Positions 43,049-52,691 of a stretch of 52,911 nt of DNA are shown here, in pieces. Both the position numbers and the translations under genes were made by a program. The DNA lies in the NCBI GenBank assembly GCA_021769035.1, contig JAETTP010000013.1, forward strand, positions 1 to 52,911. The letters run 5' to 3'. The notes beneath the pieces are model-generated. The model saw only the letters and a list, made by a program, of their open reading frames with translations. It made no database searches and was not told the DNA's origin. This stretch comes from Bacillota bacterium. GTDB taxonomy: Bacteria > Bacillota > Dehalobacteriia > UBA4068 > UBA4997. How positions within the stretch are numbered: the stretch's first letter is position 1; every line of letters starts with the position of its first letter.

Positions 43049-44676
43049 ACATTTTCCGCTTGACGTATACCGTCAACCGCAGCTGATACAATACCGCCCG
43101 CATACCCCGCCCCCTCGCCGCAGGGATATAACCCCGGCAGATTAAGGCTCTGGCCGTCCTCCGGGTTGCGCAGCAAGCGCACCGGCGAGGACGAGCGAGT
43201 TTCCGGCGCGGTCAGCAGGCCGTCCGGCTCCGCCAGCAGCGGCAAACGGGCCGCCAGCAAGGGCAAGCCCTGGCGCAATGCCTCCGCCACAAAGGGCGGC
43301 AGGCAACCGGCCAAATCCGCCGGCCGCACACCCGGCAAATAGCTGGGCTGCACCCGGCCAAAGACGCGGCTGGCCCGCCCGGCCAGAAAATCGGCCACCG
43401 TTTGGCAGGGGGCCTGATAGGCCGCCCCGGCCAGCTGAAAGGCCGCCTGCTCAATCTGCCGCTGAAACTCCACCCCGGCCAGCGGCGCGGCCTCGCAACC
43501 GCCAAAATCGGCCGGCCCCACGTTCACCAGCAGGGCGGCGTTGCAATTTTGGCCCGCCCGCGCGTGCAGGCTCATTCCGTTGGTGACAACGCCACCCGCC
43601 TCCGAGGCCGCAGACACCACCTGCCCGCCCGGACACATACAAAAGCTGTAAACCGTGCGGCCGCCGGACAAATGCACCGCCAGCTTGTAATCCGCCGGCG
43701 GCAGGGCCGGTTGGCCGAACTCGTCCAGCACCGCCGCAAAATCACCGTACTGCACCCGGTTCAAATCCGCCTGCCGGTGCTCCGCCCGCACGCCCACCGC
43801 AAAAGGCTTGGCCTGCATCGCCAGCTTTTCCGCCGCCAGCCAAGCAAAGGTGTCGCGGGCGCTGTGGCCGACCGCCAATATCACATTTTCCGTGGGGACA
43901 AGCTGATTGGGGCCCTCGCCCGCAGCCGCCGCCAGCTCCACTGCCTTAATCCGGCCGCTTTCCCGGCGCAGACCCACCAGCTGACAACCAAAGCGCACCT
44001 GACCGCCCAGAGCAATAATCTCCCGGCGGATATTAGCCACCACCTGCCGCAGAATATCCGTCCCGATATGCGGCTTGGCCAGATAAAGGATTTCCGGCGG
44101 AGCCCCGGCCGCCGCCAACACCTGCAAAACCAGCCGATTGCGCCGGTCCTTGGTGTTGGTAGTTAGCTTGCCGTCGGAAAAGGCCCCGGCGCCGCCCTCG
44201 CCAAACTGCACATTGCTGTGCGGCAAAAGCGGCCCGCCCTGCCAAAAGGCCTGCACCTGAGCAACCCGCTGCTCCACCGGCGCGCCGCGCTCCACCAGCA
44301 GCGGGCAGGCCCCGGCCCGCGCCAGCCACAGTGCCGCAAAAAGCCCGGCCGGCCCAGCTCCCACCACCACCGGCGGGTTGGCAAAGCAAGCCTGCCCCGG
44401 CTCCGGCCATTCCGCCTCGGCGGCCGGCGGCAACGGCTGCACCAGATTGCGCCGCCGCGGATTAGTCAACAAGCTGCGCTCCAGCTTGGGCGGCAGCTGC
44501 AAGGCCAGTGCATAAACAAAATGCACGTCGGTTTTTTGGCGCGCGTCCACGCTTTTATGCACAATCTGCCATTTCAGCAGCTGCTCCGGCTTGATATGCA
44601 GCTTTTGAGCAACCAGCTCCGGCAGCAGGCTTTCTGGCTGCCCCACCGCCAAACGTAGCTGAGCGATTTTCAACAT
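43024..44676 (-). CDS. FAD-dependent dehydrogenase (COG2509 type)
   Basis: 550 aa. An N-terminal region of about 95 residues (KLHIKPEQLLKWQIVHKSVDAR) typical of this family precedes the FAD site VVVGAGPAGLFAALWLARAG. NVQFGEGGAGAFSDGKLTT, VILAVGHSARDTF, FCMCPGGQVV and the C-terminal GLYPCGEGAGYAGGIVSAAVDGI are family signatures. Widespread in Firmicutes; substrate not established. It ends the thiD-HI0933-COG2509 operon, 14 bases after the previous gene. Confidence 0.9.
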   Translation of the reverse strand: MLKIAQLRLAVGQPESLLPELVAQKLHIKPEQLLKWQIVHKSVDARQKTDVHFVYALALQLPPKLERSLLTNPRRRNLVQPLPPAAEAEWPEPGQACFANPPVVVGAGPAGLFAALWLARAGACPLLVERGAPVEQRVAQVQAFWQGGPLLPHSNVQFGEGGAGAFSDGKLTTNTKDRRNRLVLQVLAAAGAPPEILYLAKPHIGTDILRQVVANIRREIIALGGQVRFGCQLVGLRRESGRIKAVELAAAAGEGPNQLVPTENVILAVGHSARDTFAWLAAEKLAMQAKPFAVGVRAEHRQADLNRVQYGDFAAVLDEFGQPALPPADYKLAVHLSGGRTVYSFCMCPGGQVVSAASEAGGVVTNGMSLHARAGQNCNAALLVNVGPADFGGCEAAPLAGVEFQRQIEQAAFQLAGAAYQAPCQTVADFLAGRASRVFGRVQPSYLPGVRPADLAGCLPPFVAEALRQGLPLLAARLPLLAEPDGLLTAPETRSSSPVRLLRNPEDGQSLNLPGLYPCGEGAGYAGGIVSAAVDGIRQAENVLKQASRR

Positions 44677-44690
44677 ATTATAATAACTCC

Positions 44691-45971
44691 TTAATTAGAC
44701 AAAAGATACTGCACGGCGGAATGGGCCGCCAGGCGGCCGCTGCTCCAGGCCCAGCTGAGGTTGTAGCCGCCGCAGTCGCCGCAAACGTCCAGCAGTTCGC
44801 CGGCCGCAAACAGGCCGGGCAGCCGCCGGGCCGCCAAGGTTTGGCTGTCAAAGCCTTTCAGCTCCAGGCCGCCGGCCATCACCTGGGCCCGCTCCCAGCC
44901 CGTCACACCGCAAACGGCCAGCGGCAGGGCTTTAATCAACCCAGCCAGCCGGGCCATATCCGCCTCCGTCAGGCTCCTTGCCGGGGCGGAGAGCTTTCGC
45001 TCCCCCGGCAGCAGCTTCAAAAGCTGCTGGCCCAGACGTTTGTTCAACAGGCCGGTCAAAAAATCCTCCAGCAGCAAGGGCAGACTGCGACGGGCCAAAA
45101 GCTCCGCCAACAGCTCCGCCCGCGGCATTTGCGGTAGCAAATTCAGGCGGATTTCCTGAGCCGCCGGCTGCGGATTGGTGTAAAAATTGCGCGCCACCCA
45201 GCGGGAAAGCTGCAAAATCGGCGGGCCGGAAAGGCCGTAAGCCGCAAAGAGGATTTCCCCCTCCGCCTCGGCCAACAGCTCCTCCACCTGCCACAAAGCG
45301 GCCCGCCCATTGAATTTTATCCCTTGCAGGGAATTAGGCAGCGGGCCGCTGCATTTCAACTGGGTTAAGGCCGGATAAAGACGGGTGACTTTTAAGCCCA
45401 GCGGGGCCAGCAACTCGGTAAAGCCCTGGGCATGGCTTAACTGCGGCGAGGCCAAACCGCCCATCGCCAGCAGCAAAGCGCGGCAATGCAGCAGCCGGCC
45501 ATCGCTCAGGCGCAAGCGCCAACCGGCCGCCTGCCCCTCATTTTGCCGCTCAATCCCGCACACCTCCGCCTCGCACAGCAATTCCAACCGGCGGGCCGCC
45601 AGCTGCAACCGCAGGGTGTCCAGCACCGCCACCGCTTGGTCGCCCAGCGGATACATTTTGCCCTCCGCTTCCTGTTTAGTCAGCAGGCCCATGCTTCGGA
45701 AGAAAGCCAAATTATCCTGTTGCGTATATTTTTGCAGGGCCGGCTGCACAAAGGCGGGGTTCTGCCCGGCAGCGTTGTAGTAATGTCCGCGGTCGGCGGC
45801 GGCGTTGGCGATATTGCAACGGCCGTTGCCGGTGGCCAGCAGTTTTTTGCCTGGGCGCGGCAGACGCTCCAGCAGGGCGACGCGCAGCTTGGGCGCTTCG
45901 CAGTTAGCCTGAATGGCCGCCAGCATACCGGCCGCGCCTGCGCCCACGATGATTAAATCATATTTTTGCAT
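44691..45971 (-). CDS. HI0933/YhiN-family FAD-dependent oxidoreductase
   Basis: 426 aa. DLIIVGAGAAGMLAAIQA (FAD), RPGKKLLATGNGRCNIAN, LLLAMGGLASPQ, VCGVTGWERAQVMAGG and LFAAGELLDVCGDCGGYNLSWAWSSGRLA (split over the C-terminus) are diagnostic of the BaiN/HI0933 family. Flavoprotein of uncertain physiological substrate; some relatives act on bile acids, but that is not implied here. It lies 17 bases after thiD. Confidence 0.92.
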   Translation of the reverse strand: MQKYDLIIVGAGAAGMLAAIQANCEAPKLRVALLERLPRPGKKLLATGNGRCNIANAAADRGHYYNAAGQNPAFVQPALQKYTQQDNLAFFRSMGLLTKQEAEGKMYPLGDQAVAVLDTLRLQLAARRLELLCEAEVCGIERQNEGQAAGWRLRLSDGRLLHCRALLLAMGGLASPQLSHAQGFTELLAPLGLKVTRLYPALTQLKCSGPLPNSLQGIKFNGRAALWQVEELLAEAEGEILFAAYGLSGPPILQLSRWVARNFYTNPQPAAQEIRLNLLPQMPRAELLAELLARRSLPLLLEDFLTGLLNKRLGQQLLKLLPGERKLSAPARSLTEADMARLAGLIKALPLAVCGVTGWERAQVMAGGLELKGFDSQTLAARRLPGLFAAGELLDVCGDCGGYNLSWAWSSGRLAAHSAVQYLLSN

Positions 45972-45988
45972 AAATTATCCTATTTAAA

Positions 45989-46771
45989 TTATAAATCGCA
46001 GCAATGGTTAAGCGGCCCTTTGCCGCGGCCCAAATTAAGCTGGGCCTTTAGGGCCCGCAGCAAAAACTGCTTGGCCTTGTAAACCGCCTTGGCCGGCGGG
46101 CAGCCGGCCGCCAGCTGGCAGGCAATGGCGGAGGACAGGGTGCAGCCGGTGCCGTGGCTGTTGGGGTTGTCTACCCGCGGGCTCTTAAACCAGATAACCT
46201 GGTCCTGGATATAGAGCAAGTCGCTGGCTTCGTCGCCCGGCAAATGCCCGCCCTTAATCAGAATAGCCGCCGGGGTTTGTTGGCTGATTATTTGGGCCGC
46301 CCGCACCATATCCGCCTCGTCGTTGATTGTCAGGCCGCTCAAAATGCCTGCCTCATGCAGGTTGGGCGTAATCATATCCGCCACCGGCAGCAGATAACGC
46401 TGCAAGGCGGCCACGGCCTCCTCCTGCAACAGGCGGCCGCCGCTTTCGGCCACCATAACCGGGTCTAGCACCACGTTGCGCGCCTGATAGCGGCGTAAAT
46501 TCAGGGCGATAGTCATAATAATCTCACTGTTAAAGGTCATGCCAATCTTCACGGCGTCCGGCGGAATATCCTCAAACACGGCTTGCAGCTGGCTGGCCAC
46601 AAACTGAGGCGTGGCCTGCTGAATAGCGCTGACCCCCAAGGTGTTTTGCGCCGTGAGGGCGGTTATCACGCTCATCGCGTAGGCTTTGTGCACGGTAATA
46701 GTTTTAATATCGGCCTGGATTCCCGCGCCGCCGGAGCAATCGGAACCGGCAATCGTCAAAATTTTGTTCAT
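45989..46771 (-). CDS. thiD: Hydroxymethylpyrimidine/phosphomethylpyrimidine kinase
   Basis: 260 aa. Ribokinase-like fold with IAGSDCSGGAGIQADIKTI, ALTAQNTLGV, KIGMTF, DPVMVAESG, LLIKGGHLPG-type region and the anion hole GTGCTLSSAIACQLA. It phosphorylates HMP twice in thiamine synthesis, or pyridoxal in related enzymes. No TPP riboswitch is seen upstream, only a promoter and GGGGAGG. It leads a three-gene operon with two FAD enzymes. Confidence 0.93.
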   Translation of the reverse strand: MNKILTIAGSDCSGGAGIQADIKTITVHKAYAMSVITALTAQNTLGVSAIQQATPQFVASQLQAVFEDIPPDAVKIGMTFNSEIIMTIALNLRRYQARNVVLDPVMVAESGGRLLQEEAVAALQRYLLPVADMITPNLHEAGILSGLTINDEADMVRAAQIISQQTPAAILIKGGHLPGDEASDLLYIQDQVIWFKSPRVDNPNSHGTGCTLSSAIACQLAAGCPPAKAVYKAKQFLLRALKAQLNLGRGKGPLNHCCDL

Positions 46772-46809
46772 GCAGGCAAACGCCTCCCCACAATATCAAG
46801 ATTGCTTTA

Positions 46810-46838
46810 ATTATATCATCACCGGCCATTTTTGTAAA
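46810..46838 (-). promoter_or_regulatory. Sigma-A promoter of the thiD operon
   Basis: TTTACA (46833-46838), 17-base spacer, TATAAT (46810-46815) on the minus strand, 32 bases of leader before thiD. It lies just after the recombinase stop codon. Confidence 0.8.
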
Positions 46839-46845
46839 GAGCCGC

Positions 46846-47607
<762 letters not shown>

Positions 47608-47671
47608 TTACCTCCGTAAAATAATTTTTTGGCTTTGCATCCTGCATTAAATTGTCACGTTTTCAGCCTTT

Positions 47672-47690
47672 TTTGGCAATATTTGCCAAA
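47672..47690. promoter_or_regulatory. Palindrome upstream of the serine recombinase gene
   Basis: TTTGGCAA (47672-47679), three bases, TTGCCAAA (47683-47690). On the minus strand a -35-like TTGCCA within it lies 17 bases from GACAAT, so a protein bound here could repress the recombinase. It might also be a recombination subsite. The remaining gap 47602-47997 holds only the bofA promoter and AT-rich sequence; short ORFs there lack ribosome sites. Confidence 0.45.
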
Positions 47691-47915
47691 TAAAAATGTC
47701 GTATTTAGTGGTATTCGGCTGCGCCGCCGCCAGTTTTGAACTATTTTTCCGCTTTTGCAGGCAATTAAATGGCCCTTTTGGGGAAAAAGCAATCCTTAAA
47801 TTAGCAAACAAAACAATAAAACCTGAAAATAACTGCATTTGGTATTGTTTTTTTGCGCAAGGTATGGCAAAATATAAGATGAGGATTAATCTGAAACAGA
47901 CTAACCGGCCCAAAG

Positions 47916-47943
47916 GCATATTGCCAGGCCCACGGCATATTTT
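47916..47943 (+). promoter_or_regulatory. Sigma-E-like promoter of bofA
   Basis: GCATATT (47916-47922), 13-base spacer, CATATTTT (47936-47943), a close match to the sigma-E consensus. bofA is a sigma-E gene in Bacillus. Predicted leader about 47 bases. Confidence 0.6.
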
Positions 47944-47997
47944 TTAAGGGACTCTTTCGCTTGTCAGCCGTTTTGCTTGAAGAAAGGAGGATAACTT

Positions 47998-48258
47998 ATG
48001 CCGATAAGCCTGCTTTATGCGGCGGCCCTGGCCGTTGCCCTGTTGCTTTTGGGCTCTCTGTTGGGGCGCAGCTTTGGCCACAGCCTGGGGGTGGTGGCCG
48101 GCAACTTTGCCTTGGGCTTTGGCGCTCTGGCGCTAATCAACCTGCTGGGGCCGCAATTTGGCTTTTCATTGCCCATCAACCCGGTCACTTTGCTGGCCGG
48201 CGGCTGCTTGGGCCTGCCCGGCACCGCGCTGGCCGCAGCCCTGCAATTTGTGGCGTAG
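47998..48258 (+). CDS. bofA: Pro-sigma-K processing inhibitor BofA family protein
   Basis: 86 aa, two to three hydrophobic segments. The C-terminal INPVTLLAGGCLGLPGTALAAAL matches the BofA signature NxxTxxxxGxLGLPG. In Bacillus BofA holds the SpoIVFB protease inactive in the forespore outer membrane until the checkpoint is passed. GAAAGGAGG precedes the ATG. A sigma-E-like promoter lies upstream. Confidence 0.88.
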   Translation: MPISLLYAAALAVALLLLGSLLGRSFGHSLGVVAGNFALGFGALALINLLGPQFGFSLPINPVTLLAGGCLGLPGTALAAALQFVA

Positions 48259-48336
48259 CCTGGAACAGTTTACCGCAAAAAATAGTTTAAATCATTTTTA
48301 ACTTTTTTTGCAACAGTCCTTAGCCCAACTCCCCTG

Positions 48337-48449
48337 TAACACTTTTTTACGTTGTAACATTTTTCATTTAGGTAACAATTTTTAGGTAATAGTTTTACAT
48401 TAACAATTTTTTAGTAACAGTTTTTTTCAACAGAAGGGATTGATTAACA
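48337..48449. repeat. Array of TAACA-T-rich boxes upstream of nifJ
   Basis: TAAC/TAAT boxes start at 48337, 48355, 48373, 48387, 48401, 48415 and 48445, most as TAACA(n)TTTTT. Spacings are 18, 18, 14, 14, 14 and 30 bases. The boxes resemble half-sites of the redox repressor Rex (TAACAA) but are direct, not inverted. The last overlaps the nifJ ribosome site and start. Confidence 0.6.
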
Positions 48450-51400
48450 ATGGCGGCGAAAAAGCCTCAGGCAACAATGGACGGCAATCAGGCGGCAGCT
48501 TATGTGGCCTATGCCTTTACGGATGTGGCGGCAATCTATCCGATTACCCCCTCCTCAACAATGGCGGAATATGTAGATGAATGGCAGGCGGCCGGGCGCA
48601 AAAACCTGTTCGGCCAAACGGTTTCCATCACGGAAATGCAATCGGAGGCCGGCGCGGCCGGCGCACTGCACGGCGCGCTTTCAGCCGGCGCTTTGGGCTC
48701 CACCTTCACGGCTTCCCAGGGCCTGCTGCTGATGATACCAAATATGTATAAAATCGCCGGCGAGCTTTTGCCCGGTGTTATGCATGTTTCCGCCCGCACT
48801 CTGGCCGGGCACACCTTAAGCATCTTTGGCGACCACAGCGACGTTATGGCCTGCGCCCAAACCGGCTTTGCCCAGCTTTGCTCCGCCAGCGTTCAGGAAG
48901 CGATGGATTTGGCGGCGGTGGCCCATCTTTCGGCTATCAAGGGCAGCTTGCCCTTTTTGCACTTCTTCGACGGCTTCCGCACCTCGCACGAGCAGCAGAA
49001 AATTGAAATCTGGGACTACAACGAGCTGGCGGAAATGCTGGATCAGGAGGCCGTGGCTCGCTTCCGGGCGCGCGCCCTCAACCCGGAGCACCCTTGCATT
49101 AAAGGCACCGCCCAAAACCCGGATATATACTTCCAAAATCGGGAAGCCGGCAGCCATTATCACACGGAACTGCCCCAAATCGTGGCGGATTATATGCGGC
49201 AAGTCAGCGAGCGCACCGGCCGAGCCTACCATCCTTTTGATTATTACGGCGACCCGGCAGCCACCGACGTGGTAGTGGCCATGGGCTCTATTTGCGAGGT
49301 AGCCTATCAAGCGGTGGACTATTTGCGCGCTCAGGGCCGCAAGGTGGGCCTGTTGCAGGTACGCCTGTTCCGCCCCTTTGCGCCGGAATATCTGTTTGCC
49401 GTGCTGCCGGCCAGCGTGCAACGCCTGGCAGTGTTGGAGCGCGTTAAGGTGGACGGCGCCATTGCCGGCCCGCTGCACCAGGACGTGCTGACAGCCTGCT
49501 TTGAGGCCGGCCGCCAGCTGGAAATTATCGGCGGGCGTTACGGCCTGGCCTCCAAGGACACCACCCCGGCAGACATCGTGGGCGTTTACAACAATCTGGC
49601 TCTGCCGGCGGTGGAGCGTAAAAACAACTTCACCGTGGCTATCAACGACGACGTTTATCGCACCTCAATCACGCCGCAGGCCGATATGCCGGACATGCTG
49701 CCGGCCGGCACCATTCAGTGCAAATTCTGGGGCCTGGGCTCCGACGGCACCGTGGGCGCCAACAAACAGGCCGTGGGCATCATCAATGATGAAACTGAGC
49801 TGAACGCCCAGGCCTATTTCGCCTACGACAGCAAAAAATCCGGCGGCATCACCATCTCCCACCTGCGCTTTGGTCAGGCCAAAATCCAAGCCCCCTATTT
49901 AATCCGGCAGGCCGATTTTGTGTCCTGCTCCAACGCCGCCTACGTGAACACCTACGATCTGTTGGAGGGCTTAAAACCCGGCGGCACCTTCCTGCTGAAC
50001 TGCAAATGGCAGGCGGCGGAGCTGGAAACCGAGCTGCCCGCCGCTATGAAACGCTATATCGCGGAAAACAACATCAATTTTTACACCATCGACGCGCTGG
50101 GCATTGCGCAGGAGCTGGGCCTGGGCAAGCGCACCAATATGATTATGCAAAGCGCTTTCTTCAAGCTGGCCGACATTATCCCGATTGAAAATGCCGTGGC
50201 CGCGCTGGACCACAGCATTGAACACGCCTACGGCCGCAAGGGCCAGGACGTGGTGGATATGAATAAAAAGGCCGTCACCGCCGGCCTGGAGCGTCTGCAC
50301 AAGGTGGAGGTTCCGACGGCCTGGAAGCAGGCCCAGCCCACCGCTGCCGACGCGGAGCAGGCCGAGCGGCCGGACTTTGCCCGCAACATTTTGGATCCCA
50401 TCAACGCTCAACAGGGCGATAAGCTGCCCGTCAGCGCCTTTATGGATATGGCCGACGGCGCTTTCCCCAGCGGCACCGCCAAGCTGGAAAAACGTGGCGT
50501 GGCCCCCTTTGTGCCAGAATGGCTGCCGGAAAACTGTATCCAGTGCAACCGTTGCGCTATGGTTTGCCCGCATGCCTCCATTCGTCCGATATTGGTAAAC
50601 GAGGCAGAAAAAGCAGCCGCGCCGGAAAGCTTTGTCACCAAAAAAGCCATCGGCAAGGGCCTGGAGGGTCTGGAAATGCGCCAGCAGGTCAGCCCGCTGG
50701 ACTGCCAGGGTTGCGGCCTCTGCGTGGAGGTTTGCCCGGCCAAGCAAAAGGCTCTGCAACTGGTGGAGCTGGATCATCAATCGCCTGATGTGGCCAACTG
50801 GGAATACGCGATGACCGTGCCCGGCAAGGATGAGCAAATCCCCACCGATAACCTGAAAAACACCCAGTTCCACCAGCCCTATCTGGAATTTTCCGGCGCC
50901 TGCGCCGGCTGCGGCGAAACGCCCTACGCCAAGCTGGTTACCCAGCTGTTTGGCGAGCGAATGATTATCGCCAACGCCACCGGCTGCTCCTCTATCTGGG
51001 GCGCTTCCGTGCCGGCAATGCCCTACACCACCAACGCCAAAGGACAAGGCCCGGCCTGGGCCAACAGCCTGTTTGAGGACAATGCGGAATTTGGCCTGGG
51101 CATTGCGCTGGCCGTTAAACAGCAGCGCGCCCGCCTGGTGCAGGCGGCTGAGCAGGCCAAAGCGACAGCCAACCCGGCAACCGCCGCCGCCCTGCAAGAT
51201 TGGCTGGACAACCGGGACGACGCCAAAGGCAGCGCCAAAGCCGCCGCGGCTCTGACTCCCCTGCTGGCTGAAAGCGCCGACCCGCTGCTGCAACAGGTTT
51301 ACGCCCTGCGGGATTACCTGGGCAAAAAATCGCTGTGGATTTTCGGCGGCGACGGCTGGGCCTACGATATTGGCTACGGCGGCCTGGATCACGTGCTGGC

Positions 51401-51977
51401 CAGCGGTGAAAATGTCAACGTGCTGGTTTTCGACACGGAGGTATACTCCAACACCGGCGGCCAAAGCTCCAAATCGACCCCGGCGGCGGCCATTGCCAAG
51501 TTCTCCGTGACCGGTAAAAAGACCAAAAAGAAAGACCTGGGTAAAATGGCTATGTCCTACGGCTACGTTTACGTGGCCCAGGTTGCAATGGGCGCGGATA
51601 TGAACCAAACCTTGCGGGCCCTGCGCGAGGCCGAGGCCTACGACGGCCCCTCGCTGGTGATTGCTTACAGCCATTGTATCAACCACGGCATTAAAGCCGG
51701 CATGAACAAGGGCCTGGAGGAACAGGCCAAAGCCGTGAAAGCCGGCTACTGGCACCTGTATCGCTACAACCCGGATTTGCGGGCCAGCGGCCAGAACCCC
51801 TTTACGCTGGACAGCAAGGAACCCACCGGCGACCTGCGGGAATTTTTGCTGGGCGAGGTGCGCTACGACAGCCTGCGCAAGATTGACCCGGCCCACGCGG
51901 AGGAACTCTTCGCCAAAACCACCCAGGACGCTAAGGAGCGATACGAGGGCTATAAACGGCTGGCAGAGCAGGAATAA
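48450..51977 (+). CDS. nifJ: Pyruvate:ferredoxin (flavodoxin) oxidoreductase
   Basis: 1175 aa, the single-chain homodimeric form. Domain order: pyruvate-binding domain with AYVAYAFTDVAAIYPITPSS, gamma domain (KFWGLGSDGTVGANKQAV at about 425), an EKR-type linker region, two-cluster ferredoxin domain (CIQCNRCAMVC near 696; CQGCGLCVEVC near 751), and the TPP domain with CAGCGE near 818, GCSSIWG, GDGWAYDIGYGG and NTGGQSSKSTP. It oxidises pyruvate to acetyl-CoA and CO2, reducing ferredoxin, which can feed the bifurcating complex encoded at the left edge. Preceded by an array of TAACA boxes. Confidence 0.98.
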   Translation: MAAKKPQATMDGNQAAAYVAYAFTDVAAIYPITPSSTMAEYVDEWQAAGRKNLFGQTVSITEMQSEAGAAGALHGALSAGALGSTFTASQGLLLMIPNMYKIAGELLPGVMHVSARTLAGHTLSIFGDHSDVMACAQTGFAQLCSASVQEAMDLAAVAHLSAIKGSLPFLHFFDGFRTSHEQQKIEIWDYNELAEMLDQEAVARFRARALNPEHPCIKGTAQNPDIYFQNREAGSHYHTELPQIVADYMRQVSERTGRAYHPFDYYGDPAATDVVVAMGSICEVAYQAVDYLRAQGRKVGLLQVRLFRPFAPEYLFAVLPASVQRLAVLERVKVDGAIAGPLHQDVLTACFEAGRQLEIIGGRYGLASKDTTPADIVGVYNNLALPAVERKNNFTVAINDDVYRTSITPQADMPDMLPAGTIQCKFWGLGSDGTVGANKQAVGIINDETELNAQAYFAYDSKKSGGITISHLRFGQAKIQAPYLIRQADFVSCSNAAYVNTYDLLEGLKPGGTFLLNCKWQAAELETELPAAMKRYIAENNINFYTIDALGIAQELGLGKRTNMIMQSAFFKLADIIPIENAVAALDHSIEHAYGRKGQDVVDMNKKAVTAGLERLHKVEVPTAWKQAQPTAADAEQAERPDFARNILDPINAQQGDKLPVSAFMDMADGAFPSGTAKLEKRGVAPFVPEWLPENCIQCNRCAMVCPHASIRPILVNEAEKAAAPESFVTKKAIGKGLEGLEMRQQVSPLDCQGCGLCVEVCPAKQKALQLVELDHQSPDVANWEYAMTVPGKDEQIPTDNLKNTQFHQPYLEFSGACAGCGETPYAKLVTQLFGERMIIANATGCSSIWGASVPAMPYTTNAKGQGPAWANSLFEDNAEFGLGIALAVKQQRARLVQAAEQAKATANPATAAALQDWLDNRDDAKGSAKAAAALTPLLAESADPLLQQVYALRDYLGKKSLWIFGGDGWAYDIGYGGLDHVLASGENVNVLVFDTEVYSNTGGQSSKSTPAAAIAKFSVTGKKTKKKDLGKMAMSYGYVYVAQVAMGADMNQTLRALREAEAYDGPSLVIAYSHCINHGIKAGMNKGLEEQAKAVKAGYWHLYRYNPDLRASGQNPFTLDSKEPTGDLREFLLGEVRYDSLRKIDPAHAEELFAKTTQDAKERYEGYKRLAEQE

Positions 51978-52003
51978 TAACAAGCAGCAAAGGGTATATT
52001 GAA

Positions 52004-52588
52004 ATGAACAGCAATTTAGCTTTGCAAGATGAACCCTGGAATGAGTTGATTGCAGGAGAATTAAGCTATGCGATTGCGCACCCTTGCTTAAATCATTGTT
52101 ATATTGCTAGTAACATTTATATGATTTTTAGAAACTATCAAAAAAATTCTTCTATAAAAAACGCTGACTATGTTTTATCACACGCCACAGATTTATACCC
52201 AACGCCCTATGACCGCTTTATACCAGACATGATGGTAGTTTGCGACCGCAGCAAAATCAAAGCCAACGGCGTGCACGGAGCGCCGGATTTGGTGGTGGAG
52301 GTACTATCCCCCAGCACCGCCAAAAATGACCGCAAGTACAAAAAGGAGGTTTACGCCGCCTGCGGCGTGCGGGAATATTGGCTGGTGAACCCGGCGGATA
52401 AAACCGTGGAGCAGTACTTTCTGGAGGATAACGACCTGGTTTTGCAGGAGGTTTACGCTATTCACCCGGATTATATGCTGGAAAAAATGACCGAGGAGCA
52501 GCGGGCCGCTATCCCCACCAGCTTCAAATGCAGCTTGTATGACGACTTGCTCATTCAACTGACCGACGTTTTTGAAAATGTCGATTAA
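52004..52588 (+). CDS. Uma2-family (DUF820) putative restriction endonuclease
   Basis: 194 aa. RFIPDMMVVCD, GAPDLVVEVLSPSTAKNDRKYK and YAACGVREYWLVNPADKTVEQY are the Uma2 signature with the PD-(D/E)xK catalytic residues. The family is widespread, often multicopy, in cyanobacteria and Clostridia; biological role unsettled. The first ~240 bases are AT-rich, the remainder GC-rich like the host, suggesting a mosaic gene. It starts 26 bases after nifJ and may be read through from it. Confidence 0.88.
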   Translation: MNSNLALQDEPWNELIAGELSYAIAHPCLNHCYIASNIYMIFRNYQKNSSIKNADYVLSHATDLYPTPYDRFIPDMMVVCDRSKIKANGVHGAPDLVVEVLSPSTAKNDRKYKKEVYAACGVREYWLVNPADKTVEQYFLEDNDLVLQEVYAIHPDYMLEKMTEEQRAAIPTSFKCSLYDDLLIQLTDVFENVD

Positions 52589-52659
52589 AAACCCTACTAT
52601 ACTAAAAGGCACTCTGATTTAGCCGGAGGCCCATAAGGAAGTAAACTAAAATCCCGGTA

Positions 52660-52691
52660 AAACCGGCGTGGCAGAGGTCACGCCGGTTTTT
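52660..52691. terminator. Hairpin with T-run at the end of the recombinase gene
   Basis: Perfect 11-base stem AAACCGGCGTG (52660-52670) / CACGCCGGTTT (52679-52689), followed on the plus strand by a T-run, so it can end transcription from nifJ/Uma2. The right arm contains the recombinase stop codon. The gap 52589-52659 otherwise shows nothing clear. Confidence 0.75.

Noticed and set aside
46772-46845. TPP riboswitch upstream of thiD
   Set aside because: The leader is only about 32 bases after a clear promoter and lacks the conserved TPP-box sequence.
47647-47947. Two overlapping short ORFs on opposite strands in the gap between the recombinase and bofA
   Set aside because: No ribosome sites, no recognisable domain, and they run over the palindrome and the bofA promoter.
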